Origin: DASYML01 sp036399835
GTDB lineage: Bacteria; Acidobacteriota; Blastocatellia; Pyrinomonadales; Pyrinomonadaceae
Length of the DNA: 38,580 bases
Reading direction: 5' to 3'
Assembly: GCA_036399835.1 (NCBI GenBank)
Contig: DASWMI010000109.1
Span: forward strand, 1 to 38,580
The first letter of the stretch is position 1. Each line of letters begins with the position of its first letter. This document shows positions 16,983 through 26,200 of this stretch, in pieces. The translations under genes were made by a program, and so were the position numbers. Under the pieces are notes generated by a model that saw nothing but the letters and a program-made list of their open reading frames with translations, was not told the origin of the DNA and ran no database searches.

Positions 16983-19900
16983 ATGTCCCGTCAGTTGCAT
17001 CAGCTCTATTCTTCCGGCTCCAGGAATCTGCGTTTGAGAATTGCGCTCGCCGCCATGGTCTGCATGCTGGCCGCGATCCTTCTCAATGTCGGCGCGAGAG
17101 CATCGAATCCGGCCAACGGAACGCTCACGATTGCCAACACGGAAGCGAATCCTTTGCAGTATACGGCTGGACCATTTCTGGTCTCGAACCCGACTTCGCT
17201 GAGCGGCGCTGTCGGCGTGGGGCAAGTATGCAACTCGACCGTCCCTTGCGACGATTACACTCTTATCGTCAATCTGCCGGACGGGCTGCTTGACACCAAA
17301 GAGATCAGGGTGCGGATTCAGTGGAAGAACCTCAGCGGCGAGACTAACCCGGTCTCGGACTTTGATGTCTACGCGATTAAGGATGGCAGAATCTTTGCCA
17401 CTGCGGGCAGCTCTTTCAATCCTGAGATACTGACGCTTCCGGCTGTCTCGGCGACTTACACCATCCGCGCCGTGCCGTTTACGGTGGCGGGCGAGAACAT
17501 CAACGCGAACATCTATCTGGCGGACAAATCACCCTCGCCCATCGCCGGGACGGAAGCTCCGCGTTTCCAGAACTATCAAGCGCCGGGGACGCTCGGCAAC
17601 AGCGCGGGCGAGCCTTCCATCGGCGTCAACTGGAAGACGGGCAAGGTCATGTACCAGGCCAATCTACAGACCTTGCGCGTCACTTTCGACGATTGCCCGT
17701 CGCCTGCAAAAACGACTTGGGAGAACAAATCTCCGCAGACCTCCAAAACGACGCTCGATCCAATTCTCTTTACGGACCACAAAAGCGGCTGGACGGTTGT
17801 GTCGCAATTAGCAGGCACGACGAGTCTTTCTTCCATCACCAAAGATGATGGCGAGACGTGGATCCCGAGCGAGGGTGGCGGCATGACCTCCGGCGTGGAC
17901 CACCAAACGGTCGGAGGCGGCCCATACGCTCCACCTCTGATAGGGACAACTATAGGTCCGAGCGCCATCTATTATTGCTCGCAAGACCTCTATACGGCCT
18001 TCTGTGCGCGCAGCGATAACGGCGGCCTATCTTATGGTCCAACCATTCCGATTTACACCAACGACCAGTGCAGCGGCATACACGGCCACGTCAAGGTCGC
18101 GCCGGATGGCACGGTTTATGTTCCCAACAAGGTCTGCCAGGAAAAACAGGGTGTGACCGTCTCGGAAGACAACGGGCTGCATTGGAACGTGCGGCTGGTC
18201 CAGGACGCAGACCCGACCACGAGCGTCGGCGACCCGAGTCCGGGCGAGTGGGACCCTTCGGTCGGTATCGGAAAGGACGGGAAAGTTTATTTCGGATATT
18301 CCAATGGCGACGGCCATCCGCATGTCGCCGTCTCGACGGATAAGGGCCAGAACTGGAAATACGATCAGGATGTCGGCGCGGCTCTGGGGATTCGTAACAT
18401 AGCCTTCCCGGCTGTCGTCGCTGGCGATGACGACCGCGCGGCCTTCGCCTTCTTCGGGAGCGACAAGTCCGGCTCAGACCCGACGGCGGTCTGGTATCTC
18501 TATGTCTCGATGACCTACGACGGCGGGCTGACCTGGAGCACGGTCAACATCACGCCCAATGATCCGGTCCAGCGCGGCACGATCTGTTCCGGCGGCATCA
18601 GTTGTACCAATGATCGCAACCTCCTGGACTTTATGGATGCGGTTGTTGACAAGGAAGGCCGCGTGCTCGTCGGCTACGCTGATGGTTGTATCACGCAGCA
18701 GTGCATCACGGGCGTCAAGGCTGACGGCTCGCCAGCACCAAACGATTTTGCCAAGAAGGCGACGATTGCCAGGCAGTCCGGCGGCAAGCGTTTGTTCGAG
18801 GCCAACGACCCGGCTCCGACGGCAGCGCCCGGCGCGCCGCAAGTTTCAGGCACACGCGACGCAACGGGGTCGCATCTCTCCTGGCCCGAACCGGACCACG
18901 GCGGCTCGCCCATCACCAGCTATAACATCTATCGCGGCACAGAGAGCGGCCAGACAACTCTTCTGGCAAGCATTCCTGCGGGCAAGAATCCTGAGAAGTA
19001 CGAGGATGCGACTGTGGACCAGACCGTCACCTACTTCTACCGCGTGACGGCGGTCAACTCTGTTGGCGAGAGCCAGTCCTGCGGCGAGCTTCAGCTTGCG
19101 CGCACGGTGACGCCTTCGCCTTCGCCGTCACCTTCGCCCTCGCCGTCGCCTTCACCGTCGCCCTCACCTTCTCCGTCACCGATTCCGCCGCAGGCTTACT
19201 GCGCGGCAGTTGGTCCAACGCTTATCACAGACCCGACGGACCTGGACACGCCGCCCAACCACGACATCCTCAGCCTGAGCATCAGCGAGCCTGCCATGCT
19301 CGATGACCGTCCTCTCATCAACAAGCTGGTCTTCACGATGAAGATTCGTGACCTCAGCGTGCTCACGCCGAAGACGGACTGGCGCGTTTACTTCAACGCG
19401 CCGAGCGGCAGCTACTTTGTTGATATGGAAACGGACGCGACCAATACTGTCAGCTTCAAGTACGGGCAGGACGTGTTCTCTGCGAGGCAGGGTGAATTGG
19501 ACCAGGCCAGCAATTATGACCCGGCCACAGGGACCATCACGCTTGTCGCGCCCAACGATAAGATCGGCCAACTCGCTCCGGGCCAGACCATCAGCGGCAT
19601 CGTCATGCGTGTGGTTTACGATGGCGGCGGCGCGCTCGTTTATCCGGACGATGCGCTGGCTAACGCCAGTTATAAACTGGTCGGCAACGACTTCTGCGCC
19701 GGAAGCCTCGCGCCGAAGGCTATCATGACGGCCTCGCCAACTTACGGACAGGCCCCGCTCCTGGTCAACTTCAACGCTTCTCAGTCGAGCGATGAGGACG
19801 GGCAGATAGTCACTTATACTTTCGATTTCGGCGACGGCGCCAAGTCTAACCAGACCAGCCCGACGGCTTCGCACACTTACACGCAGCCGGGAGCTTACAC

Positions 19901-22133
19901 GGCCACGCTGACCGTCACGGATTCGCAGGGCGTGCAGAGCCTCTATCCCGCGACCGTCAACATACTGGCCCCGCAGCCGGGCATCGTCCCGCCGCGCTAT
20001 CGCAACTTCAACCCGCTCGCTGCGAGCAAGTTTGGGACGGATGCGGCGGAGCCTTCCATCGGGGTGAATAGGAATACGGGCAAGGTCTTCTTCCAATCGG
20101 GCCTCTCCACCTTGCGCGTCACCTTCAGTGATGCAGAGTGCCCGTCGCTGACTAACGCGGCTTGGGAGAGCAAGGGTTCGCCCATCACCTCGCAGATCAG
20201 CTTTGATCCCATCCTCTACACGGATGCCGTGACGGGGCGCACCTTCGTCAACCAGCTCCTGCTCGGGACGACATCCGTCAACGCCTCTGCCTTCTCGGAT
20301 GACGACGGCGAGACATGGATTCCGAGCCAGGGCGCTGGCATCGCTTCCGGCATAGACCACCAGACGCTCGGCGGCGGCGCTTTCCATGCGCCCGTCCCGA
20401 ACGGAGCATCTTTCCCAAGAGCTGTCTACTTCTGCTCGCAGGACCTGGTCCTCGCCAACTGCGCTCTGAGCGTCAACGGCGGCGTGACTTTTGGACCAGC
20501 GATACCCGTCTACACCTCTGAGTGCGGCGGGTTGCACGGCCACATCAAGGTCGCGCCCGACGGGACGGCCTATCTGCCGAACAAATCCTGCTTCGGCAAG
20601 AACGGCGTGGTCTATTCGGCGGACAACGGCGCAACCTGGAAAATACTAACCAATCCGAGCAGCACGTCCGGCAGCAGCGATCCTTCCATCGGCATCGGCT
20701 CAGGCGGGACTGTCTACTTCGGCTATGTCAACGGCGACGGCCACCCGCGCGCCGCCGTGCTCAAGACCGATGCGCTCGGCAGAAAGAGCTGGAAATATGA
20801 CCAGGATGTCGGCACAGTGCTCGGCCTCAAGAACATAGCCTTCCCGGCAATGGTGGCGGGCGACGATGACCGCGCGGCCTTCGCCTTCCTCGGCACGACC
20901 ACCGCAGGCGATATGACCGCCTCAGGCTTCCCCGGAGTCTGGCATCTCTATGTTGCCACAACCTATGACGGTGGTAAGACCTGGACCACAGTCAATGCCA
21001 CGCCCGGAGACCCGGTTCAGCGCGGCGGCATCTGGCTCGGCGGAGGCTCGCAGATTCATCGCAATCTGCTCGACTTCATGGATGCGACCGTTGACGAGAA
21101 GGGACGCGTGCTGGTCGGTTATGCCGACGGCTGTACGGGTTCTTGCGTTGATGCTCCGGTGGGAGCGACGGGCAACTCCTACACTGCTCTGGCGGCCATC
21201 GCTCGCCAGTCCGGCGGCAAGCCGCTCTTTAGCGCCAACGACGCGTTGTCGCAAATCACTGCGCCCGCGCTGCCGACGGCGGTGACGGCGGGCAGGGATG
21301 CCTCCGGCACGATGCGCATCTCCTGGACAGAGCCTTCGGATAACGGAGGTGGACCGATTACGGGTTACAGCGTCTATCGCAAGATGGACGGCCAGACATC
21401 GCTAGTCGGAACAACAGACGCCAACGGCAGGATGCTCAACGACCTCTCGGCCCCGTCCGGCTCGAACTATCAATACTTGGTGACGGCGAGCAATGCCCTG
21501 GGCGAGAGCCAGCTTTGCGAGAGCGCCAGCGGCGCGACTCCCGTTGACCTGGCCGATCCCTGTAACGCGGGTCAGATGATCGCTTCCGATGCGACGGGCG
21601 ATCAGGCCGGTGGACCAGTCGCGAATACGGACCTGGACATACAGTATCTCTCCGTCTCAGAGCCTTATACCGAAGACGGCGTCAACAAGCTGAAATTCAC
21701 GCTGAAGGTTGCTGACCTACGGCAGCTTCAGCCGAGCAGGCAGTACAGAATCTTCTGGAACTCTCCGGCGACGGCGAGCACTGGAGGCATCTACTACGTC
21801 GGCATGACGACCGATAATAACGGCGCGGCCACCTTCGAGTACGGCACGGCTTCCGTCACCGTCGTCGTCGCGGTCGGCATTCCCATCACTACCAAGAAGG
21901 GAGCTGCCGATGCGAGCAGTAAGTACACGACTGACGGCACGATTACTATCGTCATGCCTGTTAACAAGGTGGGCAATCCGAAGTATGGAGACCTGATAGG
22001 CGGCATCTTCGCGCGGACCTTTACCGTCACGGGCAACACGACGACGCGCTCGACGGCGGCGATAGACACTGCCTTCGCCAACTCCTACAACGGCACTTAC
22101 AGGATAGTCGGCAGCGATTCTTGCAAGCCGTAA
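16983..22133 (+). CDS. Large secreted Asp-box (sialidase-fold) protein with Fn3 and PKD domains, internally duplicated
   Basis: A 1716-residue exported protein. The ATG at 16983 follows GGAGGT by 6 bp and starts a signal peptide (LRIALAAMVCMLAAILL). The order is: N-terminal beta domain; propeller 1 (about 195-600) with Asp-boxes TKDDGETW, SEDNGLHW, STDKGQNW and TYDGGLTW; Fn3 1 (about 617-705); a Pro-Ser linker (711-736); a Cys-flanked beta domain; PKD (about 912-993, 'VTYTFDFGDGAKSNQ'); propeller 2 (about 1006-1420) with SDDDGETW, SADNGATW and TYDGGKTW; Fn3 2; and a second Cys-flanked beta domain. The propeller-Fn3-beta unit is thus duplicated. Asp-boxes indicate the fold, not sialidase activity; I do not see a clear catalytic Arg triad. 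A cell-surface or matrix glycan-binding or -degrading role is plausible. Confidence 0.85.
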   Translation: MSRQLHQLYSSGSRNLRLRIALAAMVCMLAAILLNVGARASNPANGTLTIANTEANPLQYTAGPFLVSNPTSLSGAVGVGQVCNSTVPCDDYTLIVNLPDGLLDTKEIRVRIQWKNLSGETNPVSDFDVYAIKDGRIFATAGSSFNPEILTLPAVSATYTIRAVPFTVAGENINANIYLADKSPSPIAGTEAPRFQNYQAPGTLGNSAGEPSIGVNWKTGKVMYQANLQTLRVTFDDCPSPAKTTWENKSPQTSKTTLDPILFTDHKSGWTVVSQLAGTTSLSSITKDDGETWIPSEGGGMTSGVDHQTVGGGPYAPPLIGTTIGPSAIYYCSQDLYTAFCARSDNGGLSYGPTIPIYTNDQCSGIHGHVKVAPDGTVYVPNKVCQEKQGVTVSEDNGLHWNVRLVQDADPTTSVGDPSPGEWDPSVGIGKDGKVYFGYSNGDGHPHVAVSTDKGQNWKYDQDVGAALGIRNIAFPAVVAGDDDRAAFAFFGSDKSGSDPTAVWYLYVSMTYDGGLTWSTVNITPNDPVQRGTICSGGISCTNDRNLLDFMDAVVDKEGRVLVGYADGCITQQCITGVKADGSPAPNDFAKKATIARQSGGKRLFEANDPAPTAAPGAPQVSGTRDATGSHLSWPEPDHGGSPITSYNIYRGTESGQTTLLASIPAGKNPEKYEDATVDQTVTYFYRVTAVNSVGESQSCGELQLARTVTPSPSPSPSPSPSPSPSPSPSPSPIPPQAYCAAVGPTLITDPTDLDTPPNHDILSLSISEPAMLDDRPLINKLVFTMKIRDLSVLTPKTDWRVYFNAPSGSYFVDMETDATNTVSFKYGQDVFSARQGELDQASNYDPATGTITLVAPNDKIGQLAPGQTISGIVMRVVYDGGGALVYPDDALANASYKLVGNDFCAGSLAPKAIMTASPTYGQAPLLVNFNASQSSDEDGQIVTYTFDFGDGAKSNQTSPTASHTYTQPGAYTATLTVTDSQGVQSLYPATVNILAPQPGIVPPRYRNFNPLAASKFGTDAAEPSIGVNRNTGKVFFQSGLSTLRVTFSDAECPSLTNAAWESKGSPITSQISFDPILYTDAVTGRTFVNQLLLGTTSVNASAFSDDDGETWIPSQGAGIASGIDHQTLGGGAFHAPVPNGASFPRAVYFCSQDLVLANCALSVNGGVTFGPAIPVYTSECGGLHGHIKVAPDGTAYLPNKSCFGKNGVVYSADNGATWKILTNPSSTSGSSDPSIGIGSGGTVYFGYVNGDGHPRAAVLKTDALGRKSWKYDQDVGTVLGLKNIAFPAMVAGDDDRAAFAFLGTTTAGDMTASGFPGVWHLYVATTYDGGKTWTTVNATPGDPVQRGGIWLGGGSQIHRNLLDFMDATVDEKGRVLVGYADGCTGSCVDAPVGATGNSYTALAAIARQSGGKPLFSANDALSQITAPALPTAVTAGRDASGTMRISWTEPSDNGGGPITGYSVYRKMDGQTSLVGTTDANGRMLNDLSAPSGSNYQYLVTASNALGESQLCESASGATPVDLADPCNAGQMIASDATGDQAGGPVANTDLDIQYLSVSEPYTEDGVNKLKFTLKVADLRQLQPSRQYRIFWNSPATASTGGIYYVGMTTDNNGAATFEYGTASVTVVVAVGIPITTKKGAADASSKYTTDGTITIVMPVNKVGNPKYGDLIGGIFARTFTVTGNTTTRSTAAIDTAFANSYNGTYRIVGSDSCKP
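19113..19191 (+). repeat. Pro-Ser coding tandem repeat
   Basis: About thirteen 6-bp units (CCN TCN, mostly CCTTCG and CCGTCG) encode an alternating Pro-Ser linker inside the Asp-box protein. Synonymous variation between units keeps the DNA repeat imperfect. It separates the first Fn3 domain from the following beta domain. Confidence 0.9.
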
Positions 22134-22141
22134 GATAAACC

Positions 22142-22282
22142 GCTGAACGCGCGCCAGCCGGTGTTGCGCTTGAACTGAAGAGCTTGCTTCATCGAATCAT
22201 TGACTCATTGGACCAATGATTCGATGAAGCAATGGACCAATAGCTTTTCCTTCATCGTTGCTCCGGCTGGCGCGCGTTCAGC
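22142..22282. repeat. Nested palindromic element downstream of the Asp-box gene
   Basis: Perfect 20-bp outer arms (22142-22161 and 22263-22282) enclose a perfect 17-bp inner hairpin (22186-22202 and 22214-22230, 11-nt loop). Two TGGACCA palindromes lie inside (22209-22215, 22233-22239). The 141-bp unit starts 8 bp after a stop codon. It resembles a REPIN/MITE-like or very stable 3'-end structure and encodes nothing obvious. Confidence 0.8.
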
Positions 22283-22394
22283 CCTTTCTTCCGGCGTCTC
22301 TCTTTGGATTTGGCAGGTTGCCTTGCGGGATTCCGGCGTGTCAGAATCCGTGAAGCTTTTGCACACTCAGCCGCGAATTGGAGGAAAACGCTTG

Positions 22395-23171
22395 ATGCTC
22401 AAGCATCTTCTCGTCTCTCTGCTCTGTCTCCTGCTCTTGACTCTTAATGCCTGCCAGCAATCCGGGAATAACCAGTCCACGACCGGCTCGCAGGCGACTG
22501 GCTCGCCTGCGGCCAGCCCCGGCGCGGCGACAGTGACCACAGAGACCACGACGACCGAGACCGCTTCGAGCAACACCGCTGGACCAGGCAAGAACAAGCT
22601 GGACGCCTGCGCGCTCGTGACCAATGAAGAGATACAGTCCGTGCAGCGCTCGCCCGTCAAAGACATCAAGAGAAGCGGCCAGCCGCAGGGAGCTTTTCTC
22701 ATCTCGCAGTGTTTCTACATGACGCAGGATTTCAGCCGCTCCGTCAGCCTCTCCGTCACGCAGAAAGACCCTGAGAGCAAATCCCAGAGCAGCCCCAGGG
22801 ATTTCTGGAAAGAGTCTTTCGCACGCGCCGAGGAGAAGGCCGAAGAGCGCGAACGCGAAGAAGAACGAGAGCGCGAGAAGGGCAAAAAGGGCGAGAAGGA
22901 GCGTGAGAAGGAAAAGGAACGCGAGCGTGAAAAAGAGCGTGAGAAGGAGCGCGGCACAGGGCGCGAGGAAGAAGAGGAAGAATCAGCTCCACCGAAAAAG
23001 ATTACAGGGTTGGGCGATGAAGCCTACTGGATGGGCAGCCGCATAGGCGGGGCGCTCTACGTGCTCAAGGGCGATACCTTCATCAGAATCAGCGTCGGTG
23101 GTCCAGACAAAGAAGAGGAAAAAATCAACCACTCGAAGACGCTGGCCCAGAAGGCGCTCAAGCGACTTTAG
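22395..23171 (+). CDS. Lipoprotein with DUF3558-like domain interrupted by a charged ER/K helix
   Basis: A 258-residue protein. MLKHLLVSLLCLLLLTLNAC is a lipoprotein signal with the lipobox LNAC. A Ser/Thr/Gly-rich tether follows. Then comes a small domain starting 'LDACALVTNEEIQSVQ' and 'SQCFYMTQDFSRSVSLSVTQ', reminiscent of DUF3558-type lipoproteins. Residues about 145-198 consist almost only of Glu, Arg and Lys, expected to form a long single alpha-helix. The domain then resumes ('ITGLGDEAYWMGSRIGGALY', then LYVLKGDTFIRISVGG). The ATG at 22395 is chosen for the signal peptide and the upstream GGAGG at 22380-22384. The function is unknown; it is presumably anchored in the envelope. Confidence 0.75.
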   Translation: MLKHLLVSLLCLLLLTLNACQQSGNNQSTTGSQATGSPAASPGAATVTTETTTTETASSNTAGPGKNKLDACALVTNEEIQSVQRSPVKDIKRSGQPQGAFLISQCFYMTQDFSRSVSLSVTQKDPESKSQSSPRDFWKESFARAEEKAEEREREEEREREKGKKGEKEREKEKEREREKEREKERGTGREEEEEESAPPKKITGLGDEAYWMGSRIGGALYVLKGDTFIRISVGGPDKEEEKINHSKTLAQKALKRL

Positions 23172-23200
23172 CATCTGGTCCATCAGAAATAGCTCAACTC

Positions 23201-23232
23201 AAGAGGGCCGCGCAGTGTCTCGCGGCCCTCTT
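23201..23232. terminator. Bidirectional intrinsic terminator
   Basis: A perfect 12-bp stem (AAGAGGGCCGCG at 23201-23212, CGCGGCCCTCTT at 23221-23232) with an 8-nt loop lies between the lipoprotein gene and the convergent AAA+ gene. The pyrimidine-rich CTCTTCTT follows on the plus strand. Confidence 0.85.
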
Positions 23233-23238
23233 CTCTTC

Positions 23239-26200
23239 TTAAAACATCAGGTCGAAATCACCTGAAAGCACGCGGTCCAATTTTCCCGTGCGCCAGTTGC
23301 GGCGGCTGTCTCGGACCAGCGGCGAAGGCTCCTCGCGATAACGGCGGACGACCTGCTGTTGCTCGCGCGCGTTCTCTTTCCCGGCCAGCGAGCTAAGGGC
23401 CTGCATGTGTGCGGTCCGGCCCTGACCGGGCGGCTCATCGGGCTGGGCCAGTACGCGCACCCGGACCTTTAACCGATAAAAGCTCTTCTGGTCCTGCCGT
23501 ATCTCCATGATGTGCAGACCGGATTCAGGCTCCAGGATGGCATACGAGGCGAAGCCCGAAACGGCCATCAGCGCACGAAAAGGCTGAGCCCCATCAATGC
23601 CTGTCTCTTCCAATATGTCCACGCGCATCCCGCGCTTCTCGGCCCAACCCCTGTACATCGCCGCCAGTCTTCTGGCGAATTCATCAGCCTGCTCTCTCTC
23701 CGAGGCCGCATCGCTCTCTGTCTGTATGAGCAGGAAAGCATCCTGCGGGTGGCCCGCGTCAAGACCCACGTAGGCCGCGTCAATCAGGTAAAGCTGCTGC
23801 GCGAGTCTGCCCATCAGCTCGCGCGGAAGATACTTTCTGTCTCTCGTCTGCGAGCCGATATTGCGTAGACGCTGCAAGAGCGAGCGGGCCGTTTCCAGCC
23901 CGGCCTCTATGCGGTCCATATACTCAATCAGGCCGAGCACAGAGAAGCGTTCGGTCTGTTCCCAGAAACCCGACTGCGTGGTCTGCGAAAGAGCCTGCGC
24001 CTTACGCTCTTTCCAATCAGCATCCTCTATATGCTCCGCGAGCCTCTCATACTCGGCCTTAAGAAACTCTATCTCGTCCGGCGTCCCCGTCGCATCAAGC
24101 ACGATCTCCTTCAAGTTCGGCTCTCTCTCTTCGCCGACCGCGGGGGTCGGCGCGGACGCGCTCTCATCCTGGTCCAGATGGTCAGGATCTATAAATGCGA
24201 CGTTGATGCGCTCGCCGTCGCTGCTGACGAAGAGGAACTGGTCGCCTTCGGGGAATTGATGATTGACGATGGTCAGCGCCAGCGGTGAAAGCAGGTAACG
24301 CTCAATCGCTCGCTTCAAAGGACGCGCGCCGAGGTCCGGCGTAAATCCCTTTTGAAGCAGAAAGTCTATCGCCGATTCCTCCCATTCGACGGCCCAGGCG
24401 CGATTGCGCAAACCCCTGCGCCGCAGCACATCCTTTAACTCTTTCAGCAGCAGCTCGCGCATCACGCTCCGCCCTAGCGGACGAAAGACCACGACGCGGT
24501 CAATGCGATTGACGAATTCGCGTCTGAAAGTCTCTGCGACGGCGCGCTCGACGCTGTTGATGGCAAACTGCTGCGCGTCGTGCGGCTGGCTGTGGTCCTG
24601 CGTAAAGCCTATGCTCGTGCCGTGCGGCAGCGTCGCGCCGAGGTTGGAGGTCATGATGAGTATGCAGTGGCGGAAATCTGCCGTGTTGCCGCGCCTGTCG
24701 GTCAAGCGCCCGTCGTCGAAGACTTGCAGGAAAAGGTCCCAGATGCCCGGATGCGCCTTCTCAAACTCGTCCAGCAGGACGACCGAAAATGGCTGCTTGC
24801 GAATCGCGTTGACGAGAGCAGTGCTTTCAGCCGTCTCGCTATGCTCGCCCAAGATACGGTCCAGCGAATCGCCCGACATAAACTCGCTCATGTCCAGTCG
24901 AATCATCCGTTCGGGCGAGCCGAAGAGAAATTCCGCCAGCGTCTTGGCAATCTCCGTCTTGCCCGTGCCGGTTGGACCAACGAAGAGAAAAACTCCCTGC
25001 GGGCGCGTCGGGTCCGTGAGGCCCGCCTTAATCATCGCGACGCGCTCGATGAGGCATTCGACAGCCTCCGGCTGGCCCAGCACGCGCTGACGAAAAAAGT
25101 CTCGCAGAGCCTTTAGGTCCAGCGATTCGCGCTCGTCCAGAATGTTGATCGGCAAACCCGTCAGTTGCGAAAGCGAGACCAGCAGGTCATCCAGCGAAAG
25201 CTGCGCGGGGGTTGTGCCCTTGCTCGCCAGCAGGCGTGCGCGTGTGACCTCAAGCAGATGCAGCAGGTTTCCGGGCGCGGCCTTATCGCCCAGGTACTGC
25301 CGCGCAAGCTGAAAAGCCTCCTGCAAGGTTTGTTCGGAAATGAGAGCGGGCAGGCGCTCTGCCCCCTGCCGCGCGACCCATTTGCGAGCCAGTTCAAGCG
25401 TCTCGCCGTCGCTGAGCGGAAGCACGCGGCAGGCATCGAGCGCCGTGCGCAGCTTGGGCTTGAGCTGTAAGAGATTCTCGTAGGCGGCGGAATGCGTTTC
25501 GCCGACCAGTTTTAGCTCGCCTCTCTCGATGTATGGCAGCAGCATGTCGAGGATGCCGACCGGACTCAGATTGTGGCGACCGGCCCAGAGCAGCTCGTGA
25601 AAGTTGGGCACGATCCAGACCACCTTTTTGCCGCTCAGCTGCCGGACCAGCGTCTGCACGCGGCCTTCCAGCTCGCCCGTGTACTTCTGGCCCGCCATGA
25701 CATCGGTCGCGCTCGCCTCGAAGATGGTCCAGTAATCCTGCTGCAAGCGCCTGGCGAGCAGCCTCACCAGGGAGGTCTTTCCGACACCCGATTCGCCAAC
25801 CATCAAGACGGAGCGCGGCGTGCTCTTGCGCAGGGCAGACTCCATCTGGGCCACGTGCTCAAGCATTCCGTCCAGCTCGACAATCTGAGGCTCGTCAGCG
25901 CGCTCGCCTCTCTCCCACACTCGCCCGAAAGTTTTCAGATATTCCGTATCCACGCGCGCGTTCCTCCACTGCTCGAATTCTTCGCCGAAGGAGACAGGCA
26001 GGCTGTCTTTAAGCTGGTCCATCAGTCCAGCGAGCACCGTCACCTGCGTTTCGGAAATCTCATTGAGCCGGTCGCCAAAGACAGGCACTCCCCAACGCCC
26101 GACCTGCCAGGAGATAAACTCGCGCAGGCAGATGCAAAGGAAATATTCGGTCCAGGAGCTATCAAGATGCAGCAGCACGCGCACAAGAATAGATTCTTCC

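Noticed and set aside
19113..19191. CRISPR-like or regulatory tandem repeat
   Set aside because: In-frame 6-bp repeat encoding a Pro-Ser linker; no spacers.
19176..20543. 455-codon open frame antisense to the Asp-box gene
   Set aside because: Lies wholly opposite recognisable PKD and propeller domains, shows no motif, and is a by-product of GC-rich codon usage.
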